64,000 nucleotides of DNA from DASXMT01 sp963755985. GTDB taxonomy: Bacteria; Actinomycetota; Acidimicrobiia; Acidimicrobiales; RAAP-2. The notes beneath the pieces were generated by a model that made no database searches, had not been told where the DNA came from, and worked only from the letters and a program-made list of their open reading frames with translations. The stretch's first letter is position 1, and the number at the start of each line of letters is the position of its first letter. This document shows positions 17,701-26,183 of this stretch, one piece after another. The translations under genes were made by a program, and so were the position numbers. The stretch is taken from NCBI GenBank assembly GCA_963755985.1, contig CAVWLO010000002.1, forward strand, positions 1,147,847 to 1,211,846, given 5' to 3'.

Positions 17701-18960
17701 TCAGGACCCTGTGCCGGGCACGTAGAGCCCATCGGTGTTGTAGGTGCCGGGGGAGACGAAGAGGAACCCGCTCGGGAACACGTTGGGGTAGTGGTTCTTG
17801 CTCGTATAGTAGAAGTTCCCGAACTGGCTCTGTGCCCCGTATGACACCCACGGCACCGGCGGATTGGCCTTGTTCAGGCTCTCGAGCGTCTTGGCGAGGG
17901 TCTGGCCGTTGGTCGACTTGGCTTGCTTGGCGGCGTAGTTGATGAGGACGAGGGCGTTATAGCCCACGCCGGTCACGCCGGCCCCGATGTTGGACAGCAC
18001 CTGCTGGCCGCCGAGCGACTTGGCGTCGGCCACGAACGTGTTGAGCACCGGGTTGCCGGTGGATGCCGGGTTCCCGGCTAGGAAGGCCTTGGTGGTCTCC
18101 ACGAAGACGTTGTGCAGCGAGCTGGCCGGCATGTTCTGAGCGATCGGGAACGCACCCGACAACAAGTCGGCATAGAAGGGCACGTCCCAACTGATCTGGG
18201 CCCGGCTCTTCAGGATGTACAAGGTAGGCACCCCGTAACCGGAGAAAATCACCATGTCCGGGTTCTGGGCCTTCAGGTTCTCGAGCTGGGGGGTGACGTC
18301 CACGGCCGAATCGGGGAAGCTGGCCGACACGAACGTCATGCCCGCCTTCTGGAAGGCCGACTTGAACCCCTCCATCGAGGCCTGGCCGGAGACGTCGTTG
18401 CCGTAGATCATCCCGATCTTCTTGTAGCCCTTCTGCTTCGCCACGTTCACGTACGGCGGCACGGTCTGGGCCGAGAGCTCCGAGTCACCGAAGTAGTACG
18501 GGTATTTGCTGGGGTTGTTCAAGGTGGCCGAGCTGGTGGCGTCAATGGACAGGATCTTGCTGCGGGTGAGGATGGGCAACAGCGCTTGGGTGACCTCGCT
18601 GGAGCCGCCCGGGTACACGGCATCGGGCTGCTGTCCCGAGGTGAGCTTCTGCTCCAGCAGGCTCACCGCTGTGGTCGGGTTGTTCTGGTCGTTCTGGGTC
18701 TCCAGGACGACCGTGCGCCCTTGGATGCCACCCTTGGCGTTGATCTGCTGGATGGCCACCTTCAGCCCGAGGACCTCGGCCTGCGTGTAGGCCATGGTGG
18801 CCCCGGTGAAGTCGCCCGAGTACAAGAACGTGTACGTGCCCTTCGATGCGGCCCCGGCCGTCCCTCCTCCCGACACTGCAACCACACTGAGCAGTAGCGC
18901 GACCACTGCTACTGGCGCGAACAACGAGCGACGCAACCGTGCCCATGACGAATTACCCAT
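17701..18960 (-). CDS. Secreted substrate-binding protein of the Liv-type transporter
   Basis: A 419 aa receptor. A signal peptide is clear: basic RLRRSLF, then a hydrophobic stretch VAVVALLLSVVAVSGG, with likely cleavage near AGAAS at residues 37-41. There is no lipobox Cys. The mature part begins TYTFLYSGDFTGATM and has the AIQQINAKGGI and TRSKILSIDATSSAT patterns of the Liv/urea/amide receptors. Start ATG has GAGGGGGA upstream. As first gene of the five-part transporter operon (receptor, LivH, LivM-LivG, LivF) it should set substrate choice. A candidate promoter lies about 90 bp upstream. Confidence 0.93.
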   Translation of the reverse strand: MGNSSWARLRRSLFAPVAVVALLLSVVAVSGGGTAGAASKGTYTFLYSGDFTGATMAYTQAEVLGLKVAIQQINAKGGIQGRTVVLETQNDQNNPTTAVSLLEQKLTSGQQPDAVYPGGSSEVTQALLPILTRSKILSIDATSSATLNNPSKYPYYFGDSELSAQTVPPYVNVAKQKGYKKIGMIYGNDVSGQASMEGFKSAFQKAGMTFVSASFPDSAVDVTPQLENLKAQNPDMVIFSGYGVPTLYILKSRAQISWDVPFYADLLSGAFPIAQNMPASSLHNVFVETTKAFLAGNPASTGNPVLNTFVADAKSLGGQQVLSNIGAGVTGVGYNALVLINYAAKQAKSTNGQTLAKTLESLNKANPPVPWVSYGAQSQFGNFYYTSKNHYPNVFPSGFLFVSPGTYNTDGLYVPGTGS

Positions 18961-19051
18961 GATGTCCCCCTCGTCGGAACTTCCCACTCCGGCACTTCCC
19001 CGTGCACGGCGACCACCGCCGTCCAAACGAACGGTTGGTGGTCTGTCACCG

Positions 19052-19080
19052 TTGTAACATGATCGTCAAACCAACGTCAA
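19052..19080 (-). promoter_or_regulatory. Candidate sigma-70-type promoter for the transporter operon
   Basis: On the minus strand TTGACG (19080-19075) and TTACAA (19057-19052) are 17 bp apart, upstream of the substrate-binding gene start at 18960. The -35 box matches consensus well and the -10 box poorly. Confidence 0.35.
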
Positions 19081-19155
19081 CACGTTTCGTGCCGGCCGGC
19101 GCGCACCACGCTGGTGCGGTCGGTATGGCCCGTCCGCCCGAATCAGGGGGTTCCC

Positions 19156-19647
19156 ATGAGCGATCTGGAAGAAACCGTCCGCCGTCTCGAGGAGCGGGTT
19201 GCACTGCTCGAGGACCAATTGGAGCTGTACCAGCTCATCAGCAGCTACGGCCCGGCCGTCGACAGCGGCAGCGGTGACGTCACCGCCGGGATCTGGACAG
19301 AGGACGGGACCTACGACACAATCCCCCAACCCCTCAACGGGCAAGAGGAACTACGGGCCATGGTGGCCGGCGACGGGCACCAATCGCTGATCCAAAACGG
19401 CTGTGCCCACGTGATGGCCCTCCCCCACCTCGCGGTGGATGGCGACACGGCGGTGGCCACCGGCTACTCCCGGGTCTACCTCAGTGACGGCGACGGGTTC
19501 CGGGTGTGGCGGGCGTCCTCCAACCGGTGGGAGTTCACCCGGCGACCCGAAGGGTGGCGGGCCGTCAGCCGGGTCAACCGGGCCCTGGACGGCTCACCCG
19601 AAGCGCGCCAGATCCTGCGCTCGGGGATCGCCCACCGGCCTACCTGA
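19156..19647 (+). CDS. SnoaL-like (NTF2-fold) protein
   Basis: A 163 aa protein. Its first 30 residues form a likely coiled coil (LEETVRRLEERVALLEDQLE), followed by the SnoaL-like domain: LISSYGPAVDSGSG, then IWTEDGTYDT and CAHVMALPHLAVDGDT, ending VNRALDGSPEARQIL. Actinobacterial catabolic clusters often hold such proteins, some being hydratases, dehydratases or isomerases. ATG at 19156 has AGGGGG upstream. It heads a plus-strand group with an SDR, a further SnoaL-like protein and an LLM enzyme. No catalytic role can be assigned. Confidence 0.8.
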   Translation: MSDLEETVRRLEERVALLEDQLELYQLISSYGPAVDSGSGDVTAGIWTEDGTYDTIPQPLNGQEELRAMVAGDGHQSLIQNGCAHVMALPHLAVDGDTAVATGYSRVYLSDGDGFRVWRASSNRWEFTRRPEGWRAVSRVNRALDGSPEARQILRSGIAHRPT

Positions 19648-19691
19648 GCCGGCCGAAGGAGGACAAGCACCGGAACGAGTAACCGGAGGGG

Positions 19692-19727
19692 CCGGAAGAG
19701 ACGGACCGGAAGAGACGGACCGGAAGA
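19692..19727 (+). repeat. Tandem repeat, 14-bp unit, 2.6 copies
   Basis: The unit CCGGAAGAGACGGA occurs at 19692-19705 and 19706-19719 without mismatch, with a partial copy CCGGAAGA at 19720-19727. The partial copy runs into AAGGA, which is the ribosome site of the SDR gene at 19740. Confidence 0.85.
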
Positions 19728-19739
19728 AAGGAACGGACG

Positions 19740-20519
19740 ATGGCTGCCGTTCAGGACAAGGTAACGATCATCACCGGTGCCGGCGAGGGCCTGGGTCGGG
19801 TCATGGCCGATCGCTTCTCGGCCGAGGGCGCGCCGGTGGTCCTGGCCGGGCGGCGGGCCGAGCTACTGGTCGAGACGGCCTCGGGGCTGTCCGGGCCGGT
19901 CCTGGTGGTGCCGACCGATGTGACCGACGAGGGCCAAGTGGGGAACCTGGTGGCCGAGACGCTCGACCGGTTCGGCCGGGTCGACGTCCTCTTGAACAAC
20001 GCCGCCCAACCGGGAACCGACCTCTTCATCTGGGAACAGACACTCGACAACTGGAACAAGACCATTGCCATCGATGTGACCGCGGCCATGCTGTGTACCA
20101 AAGAGGTGCTGGCCCAGTGCATGCTCGAGCAGGGTTCGGGATCGATCGTCAACTTCTCCTCGACCGCCGGTTACAACGGCATGCCCCGCAAGAGCCACTA
20201 CACCGTGGCCAAGGCGGCGCTCCGGACCCTCACAAAGGTCTCGGCGCTGGAGGCCGGCCCCCATGGCATCCGGGTCAACTGCCTGGTGCCGGGCAGCATC
20301 GACACCGAGCTTCTCCAGCGCTACCTGGAGCGCATCGCCGGCGAGCAGGGGACCTCGGCCGACCACCTGCGCGAGCAGTGGACGGCCAACGTGCCCCTCC
20401 GCAAGATCAGCTCCCCCGAGGAGGTCACCGAGCTCGCCTTGTTCCTGGCCAGCGATGCGTCCAGCGCCATCACCGGCCAGTCGATCAATGCCGATGCCGG
20501 CGGCGTCATGGTCGGCTGA
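19740..20519 (+). CDS. SDR family NAD(P)-dependent oxidoreductase
   Basis: A 259 aa SDR. The glycine motif TGAGEGLG is at residues about 12-19, NNAAQ follows (VLLNNAAQPG), the catalytic Ser in NFSSTAGYNG and the Tyr-Lys pair in YTVAK. It ends with SINADAGGVMVG, one of the usual SDR termini. It is similar in layout to FabG-type 3-ketoacyl reductases. ATG 19740 has AAGAAAGGAA upstream, formed partly by the end of a tandem repeat. Its upstream neighbour is a SnoaL-like protein and the next gene downstream is another SnoaL, suggesting these act on one intermediate. Confidence 0.9.
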   Translation: MAAVQDKVTIITGAGEGLGRVMADRFSAEGAPVVLAGRRAELLVETASGLSGPVLVVPTDVTDEGQVGNLVAETLDRFGRVDVLLNNAAQPGTDLFIWEQTLDNWNKTIAIDVTAAMLCTKEVLAQCMLEQGSGSIVNFSSTAGYNGMPRKSHYTVAKAALRTLTKVSALEAGPHGIRVNCLVPGSIDTELLQRYLERIAGEQGTSADHLREQWTANVPLRKISSPEEVTELALFLASDASSAITGQSINADAGGVMVG

Positions 20520-20620
20520 GCGACGGCCCGGGAATCCCACACCGCTCGCACCCTCGGCACCCACGGGTCGACACGCATCAGCGATCACCACCATGGACAA
20601 CGCTCGCCAGAGAAGGCATC

Positions 20621-20677
20621 ACCGGTCACCAGAGAAGCGCAGTACCGGTCACCAGAGAAGCGCAGTACCGATCACCA
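20621..20677 (+). repeat. Tandem repeat, 23-bp unit, about 2.4 copies
   Basis: ACCGGTCACCAGAGAAGCGC plus AGT is repeated exactly at 20621-20643 and 20644-20666; a third, truncated copy (ACCGATCACCAG) at 20667-20678 runs into the GGAGGG ribosome site of the gene at 20691. A weaker relative (CGCCAGAGAAGGCATC) lies just before. Confidence 0.85.
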
Positions 20678-20690
20678 GGAGGGAACCCAC

Positions 20691-21295
20691 ATGACCGAAC
20701 AATCCGTCCTCGACCGCCTCGAACGCGTGGACGCGCAACTGGCCATCGCCCAGCTCCCCGCCCGCTACGCCCTCTCCCTCGACTCCCGCGACCTCGACAC
20801 CATGGTGGGGCCGTTCGTTCCCGACGTGCGCGTGGGGGGAGCCGGCGACGGAGTGGACCGGGAGGCGTTGAAGGAGTTCTTCGTGGCCAACCTGTCGCAC
20901 TTCTACCGGAGCATGCACCTGATCAGCGGGCACGTGGTGCACTTCGACGACGCCGACCACGCCCGTGGCAGCGTGCACTGCCGGGCCGAGCACGAGGACG
21001 GGGCAAGTGGGGCATCACGGTCATGAACTACAAGGACACCTACGCCCGGATCGACGGCGAGTGGTTCTTCGTGCGCCGTCGGCTCCAACCCCTCTACACC
21101 TGCGGCGTCACCGAGCGGCCTTCCGGCCCCGACTTCAACCGCGGCTGGCGCGACCGCCCCGCGGCCGACGATGCCACCGAATGGCCGGCACGCCTGCCCG
21201 CCGAATACCCGACGTTCGGACCGTTCTGGGAGCAGTTCGACCCGTCCCACGTGGCCGCCCTCACGGTGGCGCCGGTGGGCCCGCTCCCGTCATGA
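20691..21295 (+). pseudogene. SnoaL-like protein, broken by one frameshift
   Basis: Two frames encode one protein of about 201 aa. The first begins MTEQSVLDRLERVDAQLAIA with an upstream AGGAGGG, and holds the NTF2-fold helix and the strand FVPDVRVGG; it terminates early at 21026. The second continues as KWGITVMNYKDTYARIDGEW and ends at 21295, where its TGA overlaps the ATG of the LLM gene, a strong sign that this frame is real. The slip lies at GGGG, 21000-21003; one more G restores continuity (GAEDG to GKWG). Whether it is a true mutation or a sequencing error cannot be told from one copy. Confidence 0.78.
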
Positions 21296-22254
21296 ACCAT
21301 CTCAGCCTGCTCTACGACATGCGGGCGCCCGACACCGGTGCGCCGGCCGATGCCCTCTACCAGGCGGCGGTGGAGCAGTGTGCCTGGGCCGACACCAGGG
21401 GGTTCGCCAGCGTGACGCTGACCGAGCACCATGCCACCAGCGACGGCTACCTTCCCTCGCCCATGGTCCTGGGCGCGGCGCTGGCCGCCAGCACACAAAG
21501 CCTGCTCATCCGCTTGTCCCTGGTCCTGCTGCCTCTCTACCACCCGCTGCGGGCCGCGGAGGACCTGGCCGTGCTCGACCTGATCAGTGCGGGCCGGCTC
21601 CGGCTGACGGTGGGCCTGGGCTACCGACCGGAGGAGTACGAACAGCTGGGCGTGGTCATGAAGCACCGTCCGTCGCTGATGGAAGAGGCGGTGGCAACGC
21701 TCAAGTCGGCGTGGACGGGCGAGCCCTTCGAGTACCGGGGCCGGACAGTCCGCGTCCTGCCCCGTCCGGCTCAGCGCCCTCGGCCCATGATCGCCATGGG
21801 GGGTGCCTCGCCGGCCAGTGCGCGTCGGGCGGCGAGGATCGCCGACGACTACCAGCCCCTCTCAGCCAAGCTGTACGACCTGTACCTGGAGGAGCTGGAA
21901 GCGCTGGGCAAGGCCGCCCCTGCCCGGGACGAGGCCGGGGCGGGAGCCGGGAGCTACGTCTTCGTGTCCAACGATCCTGACCGGGACTGGGCCCGGATCG
22001 CCCCGCACGCCATGCACGACAACAACGAGTACGCCCGGTGGATCGGCGCCCGGAAGGGGGCGTTCAGCGCCAGCACCGGGCCCGACGAGCTACGAGCCTC
22101 GGGGCCGTACCGCGTCGTGACGCCGGATGAGTGCCTGGCCCTTGCGGCCATTCAGGGCACCTTGGCCTTCAAGCCGTTGGTCGGCGGCCTGGATCCCGAG
22201 ATCGGCTGGGAGGGGCTGCAGCTCTTCGCCGACAAGGTGCTCCCCCACCTCTAA
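21292..22254 (+). CDS. LLM class flavin-dependent oxidoreductase
   Basis: A 320 aa luciferase-like protein. It has the N-terminal strand LSLLYDMRAP, the EHHATSDGYLPSP region that contacts flavin or substrate, and the family pattern RLRLTVGLGYRPEEYEQLGV, PMIAMGGASPASARRAA and GSYVFVSNDPD. Such enzymes use FMN or F420 for oxygenation or hydride transfer. The ATG overlaps the previous stop (ATGA), so it is co-translated with the SnoaL-like gene. It is the last gene of the 19.1-22.3 kb plus-strand group and converges on the enoyl-CoA hydratase gene. Confidence 0.88.
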   Translation: MNHLSLLYDMRAPDTGAPADALYQAAVEQCAWADTRGFASVTLTEHHATSDGYLPSPMVLGAALAASTQSLLIRLSLVLLPLYHPLRAAEDLAVLDLISAGRLRLTVGLGYRPEEYEQLGVVMKHRPSLMEEAVATLKSAWTGEPFEYRGRTVRVLPRPAQRPRPMIAMGGASPASARRAARIADDYQPLSAKLYDLYLEELEALGKAAPARDEAGAGAGSYVFVSNDPDRDWARIAPHAMHDNNEYARWIGARKGAFSASTGPDELRASGPYRVVTPDECLALAAIQGTLAFKPLVGGLDPEIGWEGLQLFADKVLPHL

Positions 22255-22262
22255 GCCGCACG

Positions 22263-22279
22263 GCGCAGTCAGCCTGCGC
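22263..22279. terminator. Short GC hairpin between convergent genes
   Basis: GCGCAG (22263-22268) pairs with CTGCGC (22274-22279) around a 5-nt loop, in the 30 bp between the LLM and enoyl-CoA hydratase stops. On the plus strand it is followed by TTGATT. Confidence 0.4.
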
Positions 22280-22284
22280 TTGAT

Positions 22285-23100
22285 TCAGCGCCCCCGGAAC
22301 CGCGGTCGGCGCTTCTCGGCAAAGGCGGCCAGACCCTCGCGGGCATCAAAGGACGTCAGGCAGTAGTACGCGTTCCTGGCCAGCTCGTAGCCGAGGCCGG
22401 CATCAACACTGCCGTTGTCCGACCACACCTGGTTCATCACCTGCTTGGCGTTGGCCACGGCCAACGGGCTCTTGTCCGCCACCTCACGTGCGAAGTCCAG
22501 GCCAGCGTCGAGGAGGCTCTCGTCGGCCACCACCCGGCTGGCCAGTCCCCACTCCACCGCCTCGTCGGCGTCCAGGAAGCGACCGCTGAGCATCAGCTCT
22601 GTGGCCCGGGCTCGCCCGATGGCCCGGGGTAGTAGCGTGAGCACGCCTCCGCCGCCCATCTGACCGAAGTTGAGATGCCCGTCGCCGATCCGGGCAGCCG
22701 CGCCGGCGATGGCGAAGTCACAGTTGAGTAGGAGCTCGAGGCCTCCTGCCGCGGTGACCCCGTTCACCAGGGCCACCACCGGGACCGGCAGGGTGCGCAG
22801 CCGGCCGAAGACCCGATGGAGGTCGCGCACGAACCGGGGGAACAGGACCGGATCGCGCTGCAGGGCAACGTAGCGCTTGAGGTCTCCGCCGGCACTGAAG
22901 GCTCGGCCCGCTCCTGTGATGAGCACGGCCCGGACCTTGCCGTCGTCGACCAGATCCGTCACCGCCGCGTCGAGCTCCTCGAGGACCCGACCGTCGATGG
23001 GGTTGAGCTGATCGGGCCGGTTGAGGCGCACAACCCCGGCCACGGCTGAGCGCCGGGCCAGGGCGATCCGTTCGATCAACACGAGAGGTGCCGCGGCCAC
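22285..23100 (-). CDS. Enoyl-CoA hydratase/isomerase (crotonase family)
   Basis: The 271 aa protein has the crotonase signature: LNRPDQLNPID near residue 30, the oxyanion-hole strand GAGRAFSAGGDL and GGLELLLNCDFAIAG. One of the two catalytic glutamates of true hydratases is present (the Glu in GGLEL); at the second site, where family members have QPE, it reads DGHLN, so isomerase, hydrolase or another crotonase reaction is as likely as hydration. GTG start with AGGGAG upstream. It is 8 bp after the acyl-CoA synthetase gene, so activation and beta-oxidation steps appear linked. Confidence 0.88.
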   Translation of the reverse strand: MAAAPLVLIERIALARRSAVAGVVRLNRPDQLNPIDGRVLEELDAAVTDLVDDGKVRAVLITGAGRAFSAGGDLKRYVALQRDPVLFPRFVRDLHRVFGRLRTLPVPVVALVNGVTAAGGLELLLNCDFAIAGAAARIGDGHLNFGQMGGGGVLTLLPRAIGRARATELMLSGRFLDADEAVEWGLASRVVADESLLDAGLDFAREVADKSPLAVANAKQVMNQVWSDNGSVDAGLGYELARNAYYCLTSFDAREGLAAFAEKRRPRFRGR

Positions 23101-23108
23101 CGGACTCC

Positions 23109-24737
23109 CTATTCGCTGTCTGCCTGCATGATGGATCGGATGATCTCATGCTTGGGGATCTTCCCCGATGCCGTGGTGGGAAGGCTTTCGACTACCTCCA
23201 GGCGCTCGGGAAGCTTGTAGGTGGCAAGACCTTCTTCTTTGAGGCGGGCAACCGTGGTGGCCAAGTCGAGGCACGCACCGCGGCGGAGGACCACGCACGC
23301 GCACATCCGCTCACCCAGCCGCTCGTCGGGCAGGCCGACGACGGCCGCCCGTTCGACCTCGGGGAAGAGGACGAGCAGCTCCTCGATCTCACGGGGGGTG
23401 ATATTGAGCCCCCCGCGAATGATGATTTCCTTCTTGCGCCCGACGACGGTCACGTAGCCCTCCGCATCTTCGGCGACCAGATCTCCGCTCAACACCCATC
23501 CGTCCACAAAGGTGGAGGCCGTGCGCTCGGGATCGTCAAAGTAGCCCACGCAGGTGTTCGGGCCTCGAACGGCGAGCTCGCCCGTCTGGCCGGGAGCGAC
23601 GGGATCACCGCCCTCGTCTCGGACCTCGATGCCCACGTGGCTCATGGGCGCCCCATCGGTGTGTCGGCGATGCTCGAGGCTCGAGGTCGGTCGGTTCCAA
23701 GTCCCCACCAGCACTTCGGTGGATCCGTAGAGGCGCAGGACCTGGACACCGCGCTCCCCGGCCGCATCGACCAAGGCCGGTGGCACCGCCGCGCCCCCGC
23801 ACCCGAAGAACCGGAGGGACCCGAGGGGCACACCACCGAGGTCGGCCGCCTCCACGAGGTCTTGGAGAAACGTGGCTGCAGCCAGGGTGTACGTGCACTC
23901 CTCCTCCCGGACCAGAGCGGCCGCCGCCTCGCCATCCCACCGGTCTTGCAAGACGAGTCGAAGACCATGGTAGAGGGCAAAGCGCAGCCCATAGTTGAAG
24001 CCCGTCGAGTGTCCGAGTGGCGACGGCATCCACACCACGTCATCCTCAGAGAGGCCGAGGTCGTCATGAGCGATCCGGACACTGAAGTTGGCCGTCTGCT
24101 CGGTGTGCATGATCGCTTTGGGTCGCGCCTCGGTTCCCGACGTGAAGATGAGCTCGGACACGGCCTCGGGCCGGCCGCCCTTCAGTGGGGCATTGGTGGG
24201 CTTCGCCAGCTGGGCGTACGCCGTCGCATCGGGGCCAGCTTCGCCGCCGACCACCACATGGTGCGGCCGTAGGCCCGTAGCCTCGGCCACCTCGGCCACC
24301 AGGGCTCGGTGGTCGAATCCGCGGTACTCCGCAGGCGTGACGATGACCCGTGGGCCAGCGGTCGTGAACACGGCCCCGAGCTCCCGGGCCCGGTAGTTGG
24401 GTAACAGGGGATTGATCACCGCACCGATGGACTGTACGGCCACGGCCACGACGGCGAACTCGTAGCGATTGGGAAGTTGGGCCGACACGACTGTCCCATG
24501 CTCGATGCCGAGCTCGGACAAGCTCGCAGCCAATGCAGAAGCATCCGAGCACAGGCGGCCGAAGCTGTAGCAACCGGCGTCGTCGATGACGGCGATGGCA
24601 TCGGGCATGGTCGAGCCGTGGTGTCGGACGCGCCCGGCCAGGGTGGTGTCGTCCCACAACCCCTCGGCGAGATACCGCTGACGGGTGGAGGGAGCGGTCA
24701 CGGTGTCCACGGGAACGGATCGTCGCCCGCTCACCAT
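23109..24737 (-). CDS. AMP-forming acyl-CoA synthetase
   Basis: An adenylate-forming ligase of 542 aa. The P-loop reads FTSGTEARPKAIMH (the canonical TSGTTGxPK has changed to TSGTEARPK). Other motifs are RLYGSTE, the hinge GWVLSGDLVAEDAEGY, GRKKEIIIRGGLNI and the C-terminal catalytic Lys in TASGKIPKHEI. It activates a carboxylic acid to its CoA thioester via an acyl-adenylate. ATG at 24737 with TAGGGG upstream. The enoyl-CoA hydratase follows after 8 bp. A GTTCA-N3-TGAAC palindrome lies 31 bp before the start. Confidence 0.93.
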   Translation of the reverse strand: MVSGRRSVPVDTVTAPSTRQRYLAEGLWDDTTLAGRVRHHGSTMPDAIAVIDDAGCYSFGRLCSDASALAASLSELGIEHGTVVSAQLPNRYEFAVVAVAVQSIGAVINPLLPNYRARELGAVFTTAGPRVIVTPAEYRGFDHRALVAEVAEATGLRPHHVVVGGEAGPDATAYAQLAKPTNAPLKGGRPEAVSELIFTSGTEARPKAIMHTEQTANFSVRIAHDDLGLSEDDVVWMPSPLGHSTGFNYGLRFALYHGLRLVLQDRWDGEAAAALVREEECTYTLAAATFLQDLVEAADLGGVPLGSLRFFGCGGAAVPPALVDAAGERGVQVLRLYGSTEVLVGTWNRPTSSLEHRRHTDGAPMSHVGIEVRDEGGDPVAPGQTGELAVRGPNTCVGYFDDPERTASTFVDGWVLSGDLVAEDAEGYVTVVGRKKEIIIRGGLNITPREIEELLVLFPEVERAAVVGLPDERLGERMCACVVLRRGACLDLATTVARLKEEGLATYKLPERLEVVESLPTTASGKIPKHEIIRSIMQADSE

Positions 24738-25244
24738 CGTCCCCTACCGATCAACGACCCTCCTTGAGTTCAATGTGAACACTACAAGGACACCACGGAT
24801 ACGAACTCATGAATCAACGAGCACCCAGCCTCAGAACGGCTCGGTTGCATCCCGTCGCCCGATCGGCGGATGGGGGTGACCGACACCATCGATCTCGACG
24901 AGTTGCGCACCGCCGACAGCACTGGCGGTGGCCCGGATGAGCCATGGCCGCGGTTGATTGCTCCTGGGTGCGAAAGACGAAGTGGCTCGGGAGGGCGGAC
25001 CTCCGGTCATCGACTTCGTCCCCTCTCCACCGCGGACGAATACCGTCCAGGGTCCATCGCCAGCGACCTCGTACAGCTCGGTGCCCTCGACTGGAGCCCA
25101 ACCCTGGTTTACGCCCCGGGGGCGAGCTGCTTAACTATAAAGGATTACTAACACTTCGGTCAATAGACGCTTCGGGCCAATGGTCAATGGCCAAGAGGCA
25201 CAGGCGCCGGGTGTCGCAGCGGAGAGGGACAGGGACAGCGAGTT
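24738..25244. other. Divergent gap of 507 bp without a supported gene
   Basis: The gap separates the acyl-CoA synthetase (minus) and an SDR (plus). Small open frames exist on both strands, for example 24870-25151 plus, but none shows a domain, typical codon use or a good ribosome site. It holds the palindrome at 24768-24780 and an AT-rich patch (TTAACTATAAAGGATTACTA near 25131-25150), unusual for this DNA and a likely promoter for the SDR gene. Confidence 0.6.
24768..24780. promoter_or_regulatory. Palindrome GTTCA-N3-TGAAC, candidate operator
   Basis: A perfect 5-bp inverted repeat around ATG, 31 bp before the acyl-CoA synthetase start. Its size suits a dimeric repressor such as GntR/FadR or TetR type, and a FadR-like gene is encoded 1.4 kb away at 26184. 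Confidence 0.4.
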
Positions 25245-26000
25245 ATGTCACAGGACACGATTGTCGTCACCGGGGCCGGTCACGGCATCGGCAAGGCGAC
25301 AGCCGAGCTCGTCGCCGAACAGGACGTCAATCTGGTCCTCGCCGACACCAACGAGGAATGGCTGGCTACGACGGCCAGCCGTTGCGAACAAAAGCGGGCG
25401 ACGGTCCTGGCCATGCCGTTCGATCAGCGTTCCCGCGAGAGCATCGATCAGCTCTTCGAGCGGGTGGACAGCCGGTTCGGGAAGATCAACGCCTTGGCCA
25501 ACGTCGTGGGCGTGTACCCGGCCGAGCGGGTGATAGAGATGTCCGACGAGCTCTGGGACAAGGTCATCCTGACCAATCTCACGGGCGTCTTCTGCTGTTG
25601 CCGGGCGGCGCTGTCGCGCATGCTCAAAACCGGTGGCGGGAGCATTGTCAATGTTTCATCCATCTTGGCTGCTTCACCGCGAGAGGGATTCGCCGCCTAT
25701 TCCGCCAGCAAAGGGGGGATCGAGTCGTTCAGCCGGGTCCTGGCCCTGGAAGCCGCTCCGACGGTCAGGGTCAACGTGGTGGCGCCTGGCCCGGTCCTCC
25801 CATCGGCAGACACCGTGCCGGTCCCGGCGGAGGGCTCCGATGCACCCCAGCGGGCGCCAACAACGGCCCACCGCATCCCCATGGCCCGAGCGGGGCAACC
25901 GGGTGAGATCGCCGCGGGCATCGCCTTTCTGATCTCGGCCGGGGCATCGTTCATGACTGGACAGGTCCTGCGGATCAACGGCGGGATACACATGGCCTGA
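25245..26000 (+). CDS. SDR family NAD(P)-dependent oxidoreductase
   Basis: A 251 aa SDR: TGAGHGIG cofactor motif at about residues 9-16, LADTN at the end of strand 2, then a variant of the NNAG motif (NVVGVYPAE), the Ser region NVSSILAASP, and YSASK. It ends GQVLRINGGIHMA. A very similar protein is encoded at 47591-48349 on the other strand; both share AMPFDQRS/AVPFDQRS, FCCCRAAL/FYCCRAAL and the same C-terminus, so they are clear paralogues. The ATG follows a weak GGGACAGCG site. It lies upstream of the FadR-like regulator. Confidence 0.9.
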   Translation: MSQDTIVVTGAGHGIGKATAELVAEQDVNLVLADTNEEWLATTASRCEQKRATVLAMPFDQRSRESIDQLFERVDSRFGKINALANVVGVYPAERVIEMSDELWDKVILTNLTGVFCCCRAALSRMLKTGGGSIVNVSSILAASPREGFAAYSASKGGIESFSRVLALEAAPTVRVNVVAPGPVLPSADTVPVPAEGSDAPQRAPTTAHRIPMARAGQPGEIAAGIAFLISAGASFMTGQVLRINGGIHMA

Positions 26001-26183
26001 TGGGTGCACGCCTCATGGAGTCACGGTGAAGTCGAATTGGGCAGCGGTGGCGTACACTGTTCGACGTTCCCGGCCAGGAGGGTGTAGAGCATCGTCCCAC
26101 GGGTGCGTTCCGTCGAGAGGCCGCCCCCCAGCGGTGAACCGTTCCCTACGTTGTCAACCCAGGGCATACGACCGAAGGTGACC

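Noticed and set aside
22285..23100. Assigning this gene as a true enoyl-CoA hydratase
   Set aside because: One of the two catalytic Glu is not conserved, so only the crotonase family is claimed.
24870..25151. Small open frame of 93 codons in the gap before the SDR
   Set aside because: No domain, atypical composition and no convincing ribosome site.
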